A stretch of DNA of 64,000 nucleotides from Tetranychus cinnabarinus (taxonomy: Eukaryota; Arthropoda; Arachnida; Trombidiformes; Tetranychidae): the NCBI GenBank assembly GCA_022266195.1, contig WHVY01000009.1:868001-932000 (forward strand), read 5' to 3'. Below are positions 1 through 13,200 of this stretch, piece by piece. The notes below the pieces were generated by a model, which searched no databases, was not told the DNA's origin, and saw only the letters and a program-made list of their open reading frames with translations. Position 1 is the stretch's first letter. Each line of letters begins with the position of its first letter. Both the position numbers and the translations under genes were made by a program.

Positions 1-1360
1 GCGTCAAATCCTCACGATAGAAGCGATTCTAGCATTGAAACTAAATTACCAAATTTACAAATCAGTTTCATCTTTTTTAATTTCCTCAATAGACTCAGAC
101 AGTAGATTACATCTAATTAGCCATTAAACTTGAACCGTTGGATTAATTTGAATCACACATTAAACCAGATTAACTAACAGTGTTTGTTAATTTTTGTATT
201 ACCAATATATTAACCCTAAATATTATACATAAATGAGGTTAACTGGAAACAAAAATAAGCTATTCTAGCTTCATGCATATCTTAATCGTTAATCATCTTG
301 ATTAAATGTTAAAATTAATTGTTGATTTTAATCAATTTTGCTCTCTTTTCCTCTCGTTTTTTTGTTACTCATTCAAATATCATAACAATTGTTATTAACA
401 AATGAAAAAACTAACAAAGCTATTTACTCGTTGAAAAATATACATACAAATTAAGTTGTGTTTTTGCAAATCACAATCAAAACAATTGTAAACTGATTTT
501 TGTAAATCCATTAACATTAATGAAGGAAACAAAGAAACATATTATACAATTATAATCAAAGAGTTAAATGTAAAAGTTGTCAAATGAGCAAAGTAAATCA
601 CACATTTAACATTAATGATTCAACTGTGACAATTATTTCATTCAATTGCTTCAAACATTACATTTTGTACCATCAAGGAGTAGCTTTATCAACTAAAGTA
701 TTGATCTAATACATATGATTAGCCATGTTTAAATTCATGAAAGATTAATGACTACTTGGAACAGACTAGAATCAAAATCCATATTTAATCTCAATTTAAA
801 CGAATCCCAAGTAAATATTTCAGCCTTTGACTTCAAAACAGAACCAACTTCAATATCATTTAGTAATTTTCAGCTTTATAAATCTGTTGTTTTTACATAA
901 ATTAGTTTTCATGGCAAGAAAATGATTCTCTCAGCTCAGAATCTTATATTGATTTATTCATCAATTGTTGACCGTTCAATTAGATGGCAAGGATTTTACC
1001 CAATTTTTGAAATAAGCTAATCGTAATGGAAGGCATTAGACGAAGTAGTTTATAGTTAGAGATTATTCATTTATTGTTAAGAAAGACACCTTTTTTGAAC
1101 TCATATCAGCTGCTATCGGAATTACATGAAAATTATTCAGCACTGAATTGGATGTAAAGGTAAATGTAGAAAACAGTTGGCAGCAGTAAACAAGAGATGG
1201 CAGTAACTCTGTTAGTCTGTTCTTTTGCTCCATGTTCAGCTTGGGTTTGATTCTTTTTGCAAAGAAATTTGTTTTCGATTAATTTTTTAATTTTAAATCA
1301 ATTTACATTAAATTTACTTGGTTTTTTTGTTGTTTACCAAGACGCCTTAGATTGTTAATC
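1..1360. other. AT-rich spacer upstream of the basigin gene
   Basis: I see no coding exon on either strand. The stretch is very AT-rich. A CTCF-like word, CAAGAGATGGCAG, lies at 1191-1203, about 160 bp before the first basigin ATG, so the last few hundred bases probably hold the promoter and 5' UTR. No convincing TATA box was identified. Confidence 0.5.
1191..1203 (+). promoter_or_regulatory. CTCF-like site, copy 1
   Basis: The 13-mer CAAGAGATGGCAG fits the 3' part of the animal CTCF consensus (AG-R-K-GGC-R-S). The 11-bp core CAAGAGATGGC recurs at 14391-14401 (minus), 14468-14478 and 28730-28740. It lies just upstream of the basigin start codon. Binding by CTCF or another factor is inference. 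Confidence 0.35.
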
Positions 1361-3022
1361 ATGATTATTATTTTACCATTTCTAATGTTGATCCATGGAG
1401 CAGGTAAGTTATCTATATTTGTTTCTATTCCAAATTTTACCCTTACTTTTTTCCTTCATGTACATGTATATTGATCAAACAAATTTAAGATTCTGGTACC
1501 TGTTTTAGTTTATTTGAATGCTTAAAAATTTAAAACTAAGGCCTGTGGAAAATATATTTCACATTTAATTCATTATCTCGTTTCATTCCTTCTTCAAGCT
1601 CTTTTATTTCATTTCACTTTCGACAACTAATGTCCTACTTTCCTTTAGTCTATTAGGTATAGCCTAAAAAAGGTTAGGTTTGCTTCCAATTTTATCATTG
1701 GTGTTGCAATAATCTACTTTGTAAAGCGTCTTTTTCACTTTCTCAAGTCTAATCGGATCAATATCACTCAATATATTTTATATCTTATTATTTTTTGCAT
1801 TATTAACTGTCTAATTGTCTCTTTTGAATATCATTTTTGCTTTCAGAATTCGTGGTTATGGAAAGAAGTAAGGAATATGACCTTGAGTCAGGTGGTCCAG
1901 TCACAATTGAATGTTTACCTCCTGGGTCCAGTGGGTTTGATATTAAATGGTTAGTCATTAAATTTCGACAAGCTTTAATTTAACTTTTCGCTGACTGATA
2001 TTAAACATCAATCTATTTTTTTATCCATTCCCAATCATTGAAACTTCATCAAAATTACAACTATCCTTCAAATCTATTTATAGATTGTACTTCGAGGGAA
2101 AATCTTATGCAATTTTTGTCTAATTTATATTTCTTTCATGGAAACATTTCATTGCAAATCTGAGCTCATGAAAGTCTTGTTTATTAGACTATAATTTTTA
2201 AATTACAATGTTGTTTTTACTAATTTCCATTTCTTCTTTTATTATCAGGTATAAAGTAATCGATGCTGAAAAATCTATAAGAATTCATGGAAATGAAGAG
2301 AGATACAAGCTTTATAATAATAATACTACTTTAACGATTGAAGACCCTCGGAAATCTGCCGATGAAGCTGATTATGTTTGCTCTGTTGGAAATCCAAGTG
2401 GGAAGACATCAAACCAGACTTTTCGAGTTAGAGGTAAGATAGGCTTGTTTGTTGCACATTTTATGCAATGTGTATTATTGATGGAAAGACAATTAACATT
2501 GATTAAATTAATGCTACAGGAAAGCCTGAATTCACTAATTTTAAAGCCGCTGCACATACCAAAGACATGAACTCTTTCAACGTAATTGAAAACGATGATC
2601 TACATTTAATATGTGAAGTAGTTTTAAAACCACATTTCAAAGAGGACGAGATTGACTTCTCTTGGTTTAGAAAGTTTTCAAATGGATCCGAAGAAAGAAT
2701 AACCAATCTCAATATCACCTTCGATGAAGAATTGGATGGTAGATCGAATATTGTTAAAAAATCTACTCTTATCATGGATGATGTTAAATTTGGTGACCGT
2801 GCCCAGTACATATGTGAAGCTGCTAATGGAGGAATCAAAGCCAACAGTACAGTAGATGTTCGGGTTAAAGATAAATTAGGTGCCCTTTGGCCTTTCCTTG
2901 GGATTGTCGCTGAAGTAGTAATCTTATGCACTGTAATCTGTGTTTACGAGAAGAAAAGGAATAAGCCAGAGTTTGAAGAATCTGAAAACAGTGATGCTAA
3001 ACATTCAAAGATGTCTCGATGA
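1361..3022 (+). CDS. Bsg: Basigin/neuroplastin-like immunoglobulin membrane protein
   Basis: Four coding exons, 1361-1403, 1847-1949, 2249-2433 and 2520-3022, join in frame to 277 aa. The first exon encodes a short hydrophobic signal peptide. A first Ig-like domain spans exons 2-3 (Cys near ...TIEC, Trp split over the exon 2/3 junction, then DEADYVCSVG). A second Ig domain lies in exon 4 (LICEV, FSWFRKF, DRAQYICEAANGG). The transmembrane helix ALWPFLGIVAEVVILCTVI carries the buried glutamate typical of basigins, followed by a basic stop-transfer VYEKKR and a short acidic tail. Basigins chaperone monocarboxylate transporters and act in cell-surface signalling; Drosophila Bsg also has two Ig domains, so the size fits. 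The start is chosen because the short exon supplies a signal peptide and the correct phase. Family is certain from the TM signature; basigin versus neuroplastin cannot be separated here. Confidence 0.9.
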
Positions 3023-4988
3023 AAGGTTCTGAGTCATTTATCAAGAAGGACGTAAAATCATCTTATCGACAAAGAGATGTAATGAAGAAGCGACACTTGC
3101 TCCATAACCAAAGATGCAAAGGGAAATAATGTTAAAGAAAAGTGAATAGATTCTTCGCGAAACCATGCAAATGGTGGCTACAAATTTAGTCAACTCATAT
3201 ACTAGTCCAACTCATAATCTTTTTCCGCTGGGAGCAATGCAACTTTCAAATTAAACACTTGTAATTACAGAATCAAGGAAAATTCAAAGCTACTGAAATG
3301 GTTCACTAAAAATCACCTCTTCTCTTCCTTGTCATCTAATTCCTGCATCTTCATTCTATTTCTGGTCATCCTTTCTTGAAATCCATTTCAAAGCCCTATT
3401 TCTCTGACTCTGACTCCTCATCCTTGCTTTCTTTATTACTCTATACTTTTCGTCAAAATCGTGTAGTTCTAATCATATTATGAATCCTCATTTCTCTTTC
3501 CTTGAGATCTTACTCTTTTTTTGCAAGATATTGTATTATAATTTCAATAATTTTAGCAGCTATTGCATTTCACACTAGCCGAAGACAAATTTACAAGTCT
3601 GCCCTGTCTCCAACTCTTTACCTCTTTCTATCACTATTTTCATTAATCAGTCTCTCTTTCAAAAGAACTTCTCTGACGAAAAGTGAAACTTGATGAAAAC
3701 CTTGCAACAACAAAAGAATCAAATCAGTAAAAAGAAACAAAAACAAATATTCATGTGTACTATACTAGTCTCATCAATTTTGTTTTCGAATAAAGCCAAG
3801 AAATGTTTTCCCTTTGAAATAAATCCAAAATTCAGTTGAATTAGTTTCGCTTGAGATGTAAAATCAGCTCAACTCACAAAGTATCTGTTAACATAATAAG
3901 TAACTTGCATATTATATGTTGAAACAAAGGTATTCAGATTAGATGTAAATTTGCAAAATGTATCTCCATTCCTACCCTTTGCAACCCACCTTTCACCTTT
4001 CTCTTGATAGATGGACTTATTTGACTCAATGATCAACGCTAAAACTATTTATTGAACAAAATTAATCGACAATCATGTTGAGATCACCAAAATTAAATCT
4101 CCAAACTTCACAATTATGATCAAAAACACCAGGCTCGACATTGCATTTGTTTCTTATGTAAAATTATTGAAAGCTGGCTTGCTTATGGATGTCAAATAGT
4201 ATTACCAAATGGTAGTTTTTTCATCAAACAAGTTTCCACATGATTTTAAATCAAGTCTTTTCACATTATGCAACTGTTAATCATCTGCCTAAACTGAATA
4301 ATAAATCTTACTTGAAAAGATTGTCAAATTGTTTTCCAATTTCCTTCAATAATCGTTTCTTTGTTTTTCCTCACATGCTATTAAGAATCGAAACAAACAG
4401 ATTGAAAATTTATGATGAAATGATTTCCAGTCAAAAGTACGTTTCTGTTGGATTAATTGATTAATTGAGCGGCAATTAACTATAGTCATAAGGTTAAAAA
4501 ATAGGTTACACAAGTATCAATAAATCATATTGATTAATATCACAGATAGATAGCAGATAATTATGACTGTTAAAGTTCAATCAACAATGAATTTTTAACT
4601 ATTTTCATTATCATTGTAATCAAAAATTGTTTCTGATAAACACTATCACTAGAGCCATCTGCAGTTGCTTTTTAACAGTAGGTTCTCTTTGCTCGGTTTT
4701 ACTAATCAGTTTGATTTTTTCACTGTTAGTGTTAGATTGTCAGTTTTTTGTCCTTTATTTTCATGATAAACTGTGATTTTCACTTTTTTGTTAATAGTTG
4801 TTAACTTAAAGAATATATTTTCTATGTGTGTTTAGTTTTCTACTTTTTTTTCTACCATCAACATTATCATCACCATCGATATCATCTTACTTTGCTGTTT
4901 CTTGGTGCTTTTTTTCTTTACGTTTTTTTCTCTCGGTGAAATTATATTGCCTTTCTTTTTCCTGTCATTTTTGGCTCTCTACATTTTA
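3023..4988. other. Basigin 3' UTR and spacer before the IP3 3-kinase gene
   Basis: No supported coding exon. A poly(A)-type hexamer AATAAA occurs at 3789-3794 and could end the basigin transcript. Open frames at 3502-3693 and 4240-4464 lack ATG or splice support and recognisable protein features. A CTCF-like site in reverse orientation (GCCATCTGCAG) occurs near 4653-4663, about 330 bp upstream of the kinase ATG. Confidence 0.45.
4653..4663 (-). promoter_or_regulatory. CTCF-like site (CTGCAGATGGC on the minus strand)
   Basis: Read on the minus strand, CTGCAGATGGC matches the CTCF core S-Y-AG-R-K-GGC better than the repeated 11-mer elsewhere in this window. It precedes the first coding exon of the IP3 3-kinase gene. 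It is a motif match by eye only. Confidence 0.3.
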
Positions 4989-7900
4989 ATGTCAGTGTCT
5001 CGAACAATTCCTAAACTAAGATCACTCGGTTATGATGAGTATTCGAAGAGTTTACAGAGTTCTTTTGACGTGGCAGAGCTTGTTTACACCGAGGGAAGTA
5101 GCACCGAGCTCAGCAGCGATGAAGGTGACCATGAATCTCAGGTAAGATTTGCCTAAGCAAACGAAACTCGTCCAGAAAAATGTTTTTTATTCAGTGAAAA
5201 ATTGAAAAAGTTGAAAAAATATCCTTTCAAGTTGATCCATATATTCATTGCAAACACACGAGATTAAGATAAATGATATATCAGACAAGTCTTGAGTCAA
5301 ACTACACTTTGGATACGCTATCTATCACAGCAACAGTAACGTTTGGATTTTTTTTGTTTTCAATGTTTCTCAAATTCCAGTTAATCAACTAATAGAAATC
5401 AAGTTCATTGGTATAACTTAAACAATCTCTCCAATCTTGTGAAATGCGCCAATTCACGAACCAAATGGATAATCTTTTATCTACCGACAAAGAGTTGAAA
5501 AATGTAATCAAACTAACCGATTAGTGAATCAAAAAGCAAAATGAACAAAACAAATACCTCAAAACTAAGTTTCACATCTAAAATAACTTACCAATATTAG
5601 ATGATTCTTAGTTTTGCTGCGAGAACAAGAATTATTGCAACAATAATTAAAGAATTTGTTTTTCTCGATTTCTGTTCATTCTTCATAAATCTTATCTGTG
5701 CTTATAAAATTGTAAATCAATTTAGATCGCCTAATAATAAACCTTTTCACACTCTTCGAAACTTTTCTTAATAGTCATTCAATCACTGGCGGATAGTGAG
5801 GAATGCACTTCGCTGGTCACCATTCGTACAAACTTACAAAAAACGTAAATATCCTTGGGTCCAATTAGCTGGTCATCAAGGTGAGAATAATTCAATGATT
5901 TTTTACAACTGTATCCAAAGGATGCAATCTTTAGTCTTCTCTGATTTCTTCTCCATTTCCCTCTATTTTCATTTTGTTACTTTTTGCCATTTTTGTGAAA
6001 ATTGCTCTATTTTAACCGATTAGTTAGCTATAATTGCTGTGTATACGTTATCAGTTAATACGATTGGCTGTAAAATTTTCCCACACAGACAATTTTCCTA
6101 CAAAACAATGTTTCAACTCTTGAGCTGTCAACTATTAATATGCATCATGATTCATTTTGTCATTTTTAAGCTTTCTTTTTTATATGTTTGATCAATCTAA
6201 TCAACTAACCTTCTTGTTGTCTTCCATTACTCTTAATTAGGTAATTTTAAATCAGGAACCGTTGGAACCATATTAAAGAAAAGCTGTGGTGAAGAAGAGA
6301 AATGTTTCCAAAAGTTAATAAATGATCCTTTAAGTGAATTCGTGCCCAAATTTCGAGGCAAATCAATTACAAATGGAGAAGGTGATATTTTTATTTCTTT
6401 CAACATTTAGTGACTTCAGTGACAATCAGTTTAAAATTTTCTTGTTTGTAACGGATTTTTTCTTTGTGCTTCTTTTGAGCAGAATTTTTAGAATTAGAAG
6501 ATTTACTCGCCAAGTTTGATTGCCCTAGTGTAATGGATATGAAAATTGGACTGCGAACATATCTGGAAGATGAACTAATCAAAGCTCGAGAGAAACCTAA
6601 ATTAAGAAAAGATATGTTTGAAAAGATGATTGCTGTTGATCCTGCTGAACCAAACGAAGAGGAGAGACGATTAAAAGCTGTAACTAAACCGCGTTACATG
6701 GTTTGGAGGGAAACAATTAGTTCAACAGCTACTTTAGGATTTCGCATAGATGGAATCAAATTTTGTGATGGAACCACAAGTCGAGACTTTAAAACAACAA
6801 AAAGCGATACAGATATAATCAAGGCCATTCAAAAATTTACTGAAAACAGGCACAGTATCATCGTAAGTTGATTAATTACTAGTTCGTTATCATGCTTGTT
6901 GATTTACAATACACATTGACAAGTGAATAGATGGTGATAGTGTTCAGTGTAGATGATTATAAAGAAAACCATTCAATGCTGATATGATAATCGCAAGAGC
7001 AAATAAACCCAATGGAAAGACAAAAAAAAGGAGAAACTATGGCTATTTTAAAGCAACTGGTGAATGCTACAGAATGACCCAAATTATATTAATTTTGTTC
7101 TATTAGACCATTTTTTTCTTTGAAATTGAGCCTTATTACAATTCAAGGTCATTGAGACGCTAATCTCTGTCAAATTATGACGTGGATCAAAGAGAGAGAA
7201 CGAAGGAGAAAATAAATTATCGGATTGCTTCTGGTCACAGTTTAATTTATTATGGAGGATTTTATCAATCTAAATGTATATGGTGGAAACAACATACAGC
7301 TCCTCTTTAGTCCTTCAAACACTTTTTACTCTTGTCGTATTTTTTACCAGATGATTTGATATCTCTTTCTTTCACTTTCTCTCTCTCTCTATATCTCTCT
7401 CTCTCTCTCTCTTTTTCTTTCTCCCACTCACTCAGTCCTATCACCCTGAGGCCAACATGCGACTCTGGGAATGAAAGAGAGAATGAATGTGAGAGAAAAA
7501 TCATGATGATAGTGATATAAAGACAAGCTATTTTTTCTGCTCCTGAACTTCTATGCTAGTTTAATGGGGAAAGATTGTAAACTTGATAATGTCTGTCTTA
7601 ATATTAACTTATATTATCATTATTATGACTTGTTTCTTTTGTTGAGAGACTCGAAAGATATTTTTCATGTAGTTATGCTATTTATCTCTTCTCTATTCCT
7701 CAATTGACTATCAGGGTTATTTTTTGATTCCTTATCCAACTGAACTTGATTCACATTTTTTTTTGTCTTCTACATTCTGTGACAAAAAAAACTTCAAACC
7801 TTACCCAATCTACCTGTAGATTGTAACCAATGTATCACCTCAGCCTCAACTTTTCACATTAACATTAATTCCATTGTTTAAAATTGAGTTATTTCTACTC

Positions 7901-10900
7901 CTAATTAACAGATTAACTTAACCATTGACTAACAATGAAAGCGCAAAATCTATATTTATTACATTGTATATTTTTTTGTTATATTTAGATGGATGAATGT
8001 ATATCGAAGATGGACTCAAGTTACCATTCATTGACTTCATGAGAAAACATGTTGAGGTGTTCTTTGGCGGTAAAACCTTGGAAAACCTGTAGATGGGGTG
8101 GGAAATGATGATTAGCTATTCTCTTTCATTCTCTCCTTCATTTTCTTACCTCTTTCAAGCCTCCCTCTTATTAACCCTTTGACATTTAAGAATGGAATCG
8201 TATGATGAGAAGATGTAGCTTTCACTTTTCTTTTTCACTCATAATTAATTCTGACAAAAGACATTCAAGGAACAATTGAAGCTTTCTTTTGTTCATCGTT
8301 TACAATCAACTGTGATACTTTATTATACAGCAAAAGGCACTTTTTCCTCAACCATTTAACTTTATTTAACATATTCGTGTCTATTTATCTTGCTAATCTA
8401 AACAAGTTTTACTTTGTAACCCTTTCTCTCCCCATGCCAGTGTCCCTTTCCCATCATGTCCATAGTCAGACCACCAATTTATTGTCTCATTGTGATTACA
8501 GAATCTCAATTGTCCAAGAAATCAAGTCAAGAAACGAGAAAGTCCATTGGTTGCATAACTTTAATGGCAAATGATTAACATAACCAAGTAAAGCTATTCT
8601 GGACATCTTGGTCATTTGCGATAAACGTGTTTATCCATTGCTATCAAATCATACAATCAATTTCACTGACTCACAATTTGGCTTCAATTTGTTTTAATGA
8701 AACATTTTTGTTGTGCATCTTATTAGCTCAACAATCGCTGTCATTAGTGTTATTATGTTGATCGTAATATCAAGGCTACTCTTGAAACATTTATACTTAC
8801 ATTGCCCGAGTTAAATGAAATTACCTCAGTGTAATACCGATTTAATTCAAAGGCTGATTTATTTTGGGCTTCATTTTTTGATGGTTTCAAAATAAATCAC
8901 TATAAATTTCATAATCAATACAATCAGTTGTAAGGCTATTATCATAACCATGAGAATCTTACCTTTTGCCTGGTGTTTATCCTATTTGATTGATGTTGAT
9001 ATTTTTCAATAAGCTTTCCAATCTATTCTCTGTTACTATCCAATCAGTCGGTAATATTTTCTTCATGATTATAATTTAATATCTTCCTCTGTTAACCGTT
9101 TTATTTTATCGTCACACAGAAAGTTGAGTAAAAGGGTTGCCCCAATGAGAAAAGGTTTAATGTATTTTTAATGTTGGATATATTTAAACATTTTATTTTT
9201 AAAATTAACTGTTGATATGTTGGTTATAAATAATTCATGGTTTAGTGACTGTTAATGGCACTTTTCTTGTTTTATATTTTCTAGTCTTTTTTTATCCTGG
9301 ATTAAGGATTGAATGTGTCATTTTAACACACATTGACATCAATGGACAATGAAATTGGAGAGCTTTCAAAGCTAGATTGTCTAGACCATCAACTATCAAT
9401 TTAGATTAATTTAATCTAATTCAAGGCATTTCAATCGTCACACTGGAAAGACGTAAAAAGCTGATCAATATAATCAAAGAATGATGATAAATAATGATGG
9501 AAACAGTTTGTTTACCAAATTTACCAAATTTACCAGATTCACCAGATTTACTGTGAAGTAATTTTCAAATCTCTCTGTTGTCTTCACCATAATCATCTAT
9601 AAATTGTGCACTAAGAAGGTCAAAAAGATGGTTTTTTAATATCAATTTTATGATGATTAAATAAATGGTGAAGATGGCTATGAAATTACCATTGAAATGA
9701 GGAGATGATAAAAATTGATCAACTCAAATAGTTAATTGAAGGTCTTGATCAACTTGTCAACCAATTAAAGGCAAAACCTTATGGTTGTATTATTTGAAAA
9801 TCATCATCAAAACGTTAATCGTGATTTAGACAGAACAAGGATAACAAGAAAACGGGAATTTAATCAAATCTATTTTTAAACTTTACCTTTCTCTAGTTAT
9901 GGTAACAATAACATGATCAAATCGACATTTTTATTCATATAAAAATGAAATAATGTTTTAATATCAACATTTAATGAACTGTTCACATGTAATACCAGAA
10001 TGTATAATATGAGCAATTTACTTTATCTAATCATGGTTAACTCTTATCTATTTTGCCTCTCAAAATATTCACAGAGACTTTATTCATTTGACTACAAGTA
10101 GTTCATTTACTGATACAATTAATGGAAACATCAAGAGGTTAATCATTTTAAAATGATTAATCTTTATTGTTTTCAAACTCATGTTTGTATCTTGATTGCT
10201 GCCGTAATTCAATGTTTAATTTACGAAACTTTGAATGTTTTTCCAATGGATTGCAACTGTTATTTCAATTTTTCTGGTTGCCTTACTCAAAAGGCTTAAT
10301 TTTGCACTTTTAATTAAAGTCAATTAACGACAAGTTGATGATGTTTTAGTACATTAATTATATTTAGGGATATCCGGTTGACTTTTACGTCAATAGACTT
10401 CCGTCTCGATGATAATAATTTGAAAAATATTGATAAATCAATTGTTCCTCTTTTGTTGTTGTTTGTTATTGTACTCAACTATTCAAATCTATATTTAATC
10501 ATATGTTTAATATTTATTTTTCATCTTTTTTTTCTTCTCTTTTCAGGTAAAATATTTGGAAAGGCTGAAAAATTTAAGGCAAACCCTTGTAAATTCACCA
10601 TTTTTCCTAGCTCATGAGGTAAATTTAATACTATTTCTCACGTCTATTTGCTTGTTACTGGCAATCAAACAAATAGTATCTAATATTTATTTTTTATTTT
10701 TCCTTTTCTCTCATTTTTTTCTCTCCACTCTTCACCAATGTCATAAAATGGAATCAATTGAAACTCGTGGAACTGATGATGCGTTAACTGTGACTGACAC
10801 ATTTGTAAAGATCATTGGAAGTTCACTTTTGTTTGTTCATGACTTGAATAAAGCTGATGTCTGGATGATTGATTTTGCCAAGACTCATCCGATTCCTAAA

Positions 10901-11020
10901 AATTTGACCATTACTCATTCAAAAGACTGGATGATTGGCAATCATGAAGATGGATATCTCATTGGTGTGGACAATATAATCAGAATATTCACTGTTCTCG
11001 ATGGATTATCCAAGCTTTAA
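4989..11020 (+). CDS. IP3K: Inositol-1,4,5-trisphosphate 3-kinase
   Basis: Six coding exons, 4989-5141, 5775-5880, 6241-6381, 6483-6862, 10547-10618 and 10811-11020, join in frame to 353 aa. The enzyme uses ATP to phosphorylate the 3-OH of Ins(1,4,5)P3, ending calcium release and making IP4. Exon 1 encodes an acidic/Ser-rich N-terminus. Exon 2 starts with HWRIVRNALRWSPFVQTYKK, matching the calmodulin-binding helix of animal ITPKs, then YPWVQLAGHQG. The catalytic core shows PSVMDMKIGLRTYLEDE (the PxxxDxKxG inositol-phosphate kinase signature), TKPRYMVWRETISSTATLGF, SSLLFVHD and the ATP/Mg motif DFAKT, then GNHEDGYLIGVDN near the C-terminus. Intron 4 is 3.7 kb; the others are short. The last acceptor (10809-10810) has a weak pyrimidine tract but is the only AG giving the conserved HE-IIGSSLLF join. 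Family assignment is secure; extra 5' exons or isoforms are possible. Confidence 0.93.
6863..10546. other. Large intron 4 of the IP3 3-kinase gene
   Basis: A 3.7-kb intron with no supported exon or nested gene on either strand. It contains a TC-rich microsatellite at 7361-7430 and otherwise AT-rich unique sequence. Open frames at 7307-7520 on both strands are only the translation of that microsatellite. Confidence 0.6.
7361..7430. repeat. TC/CT-rich microsatellite
   Basis: Runs of CT dinucleotides interrupted by TTTC and ATAT. They produce spurious Ser/Leu-rich (plus strand) and Arg/Glu-rich (minus strand) open frames. Confidence 0.85.
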
Positions 11021-11625
11021 CATGAACACATCTCATTGTACAACTGCACACACACAACATATCATCTTACATGTAACTTTCATCGTCACCACCGCCATCA
11101 TCATCACCATCCTCATGACCAATATCATCACCATTAACATCGCAACCTTTCTCGTCACCATTAGAGAGCGATATAAATATTCATGACTATACAACTCACA
11201 TTTAAATTTATTATTTATAGCATAAATATCATGTTCATTTCCTTCTTTTCATTTTATTTTCTCGTCTTTCACTTGCCTTATCCTGCTGATTGTAAGCAAC
11301 AATCTGTTGCTTTCACCAGTTTAAAAATACTAATTAGTTTGGTTCAAGAAAACAAAACCAAACTAAAGTATAAACCAAAATCCAAAAGAAATGCTTGGTT
11401 AGATTTAATGTGATTTAATATTTTATAATACTGTGTATTTCACCAATTATATTTCCTTTGTAAATCATTCCTAACAACATTGTAATTTAAGCTTTTGATT
11501 GAAATTTCCTCAATTTAGATGTTAACCAAATTGTCATTCAATGAGAAAGATATCTTACTTTTTTTACTTCTTTTCGCACAATGATCATAAAATTTTGCTT
11601 GTACTGTCTTTCAATGTTTCCATCG

Positions 11626-11755
11626 ACTCACAAATGTGTCAGAAAAATATTTTATCAAAGTTTCCATAATGATTTAAGCCGAGATTTGCTATTATTTGCA
11701 GTCATTTCTAGAAATCGAAGATTCATTATTTAATCTTGAACAGCCTAACAATCGG
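11626..11755 (+). repeat. Diverged dispersed repeat, copy 1
   Basis: Shares ordered blocks with 13056-13200: ACTCAnAAATGnGTCA, AAATATTTTATCAAAGTTTC, ATAATGATTTAAGnCGAGAT, AGAAATCGAAGA and GCCTAACAATCG. Small indels separate the blocks. This looks like two decayed copies of one mobile or duplicated sequence; no coding capacity is recognised. Confidence 0.65.
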
Positions 11756-12770
11756 GTTCCACTGCTTGGTGAGATTGAAAATGCACCAAAGATACAACTA
11801 TTGATGGGTCATTGGCAGACATTGAAGATACTTCTTTGAATCAAAATCGTCTGAAAAAGAGACCGATTAGAGCAAAACCAAAATTGAAAGATGATTCTCG
11901 TAACTTTGACTTGAAAACTGAAATTTTTTATTAGTAATTAAATGTAAAAAACCGAAAATTTGCCTCATGAGCAACATATTTTATTTTTAAATTGTAACTA
12001 TATTTGGTTTTAAAATTTTGACAAAATTTGTTTCATTCCTTTATCGCATCGGTATGCGTTGCGGATCATTCACGGAAATCAACAAAAAATCAAAAATCCG
12101 GTACGTTTCGAACATGTTGACGAATTTGCTCCCGGATGAACATATTCGCATCATTTATTGTGAACTCTAGATCACCATTCTTAATATGATCACTTTCCAC
12201 TGAGATTTTATGCAGAAACAGTCAAAAACACCAACTTAGAATAATTTTGACCAGATCTAAAGCCAAAGGCATTCAAACGCTTTTAAATGCGTTTTACATA
12301 AGTTAAGATTAAAAATTTACTCTTTTCTGCATTTTTTTGATTTTTTTATTTTAGGAAAAAAATCAAGCTAATGGTTAAAGTCAAAGCAATAATTGCCATT
12401 GATTTCTGTTTTATTGGATAGGCCAGAGATTTTTCGAGTTGATACCATCCATGGCTCCTCATGTAATGAAGATTGAAATCCACCAACGATTGGAGCTGTT
12501 GGTTCAGGTCCATTCATTTTACGATGTTAAAAGTCTATTGCTCAGCCTGTGAGACTCAGAGACTAGAAAAAAATTTTATGAAAATTCCTCGAATATTTAT
12601 TTACCATAACGGCTTTTTTCATTTTACGCATTTTTGCAGTCATAAATCACGAACAGTTGATGCTACAGACCTCAGATTCATGAGCTTAAGCAGATTTAAA
12701 AACCGTAAGTTCGAACGCTCCTCGAGGTCATTGAAGGTCGCTCCGTACCTCTAACTGACATTTGGATGTT

Positions 12771-12974
12771 ACTTTTGAGAATGCAAATTTTTTCAGGTTG
12801 GTTGATGTTTGTTGCAAGTTGCAAACTTAGACCGTTGAAAAGGTAAACGAATTTTTCTTAAAACCAATCGATTAACTGAACGATATTGAAACATTTATAT
12901 CTTTGGGTCAGAATGCGTCATGAACATGTAGCCATCATTAACCGATCTAAAAAATTTTGCATTCTCAGAAAATG
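12771..12974. mobile_element. MITE-like element with ~40-bp imperfect terminal inverted repeats
   Basis: The left arm (12771-12807, TTTTGAGAATGCAAATTTTT...) and the reverse complement of the right arm (12933-12974, TTTTCTGAGAATGCAAAATT...) agree over about 40 nt with a few indels and substitutions. This includes the downstream GGTTnATGATG part. The interior (~125 bp) is non-coding. Size and structure fit a miniature inverted-repeat element; no clear target-site duplication was found and the family is unknown. Confidence 0.5.
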
Positions 12975-13055
12975 ACTTTTAATTTTTGTTGGAGTTGACA
13001 GTGTTGATACAATTGCTATTGTTGGCGGTACAGGCTTTAATGGCGTTGTTTATCT

Positions 13056-13200
13056 ACTCAGAAATGGGTCAAAAAAATATCCAGTTTCAAAATATTTTAT
13101 CAAAGTTTCCATAATAATGATTTAAGTCGAGATTTGTTCTTATAAGACATTTGAAACATTGCTGATAGAAATCGAAGAAATAGTAATAGCCTAACAATCG
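13056..13200 (+). repeat. Diverged dispersed repeat, copy 2
   Basis: Partner of 11626-11755. It carries a ~10-bp insertion after the first block and a changed middle section, but the flanking blocks keep their order and orientation. Confidence 0.65.

Noticed and set aside
4902..4988. Hydrophobic N-terminal extension of the IP3 3-kinase exon
   Set aside because: The upstream 29 codons are a Phe/Leu-rich reading of a T-rich tract, unlike known IP3 3-kinases. The Met at 4989 begins sensible sequence.
12473..12754. 93-aa plus-strand ORF in the repeat-rich spacer
   Set aside because: It sits immediately before the MITE-like element in decayed repeat sequence; no domain recognised and no splice-site support.
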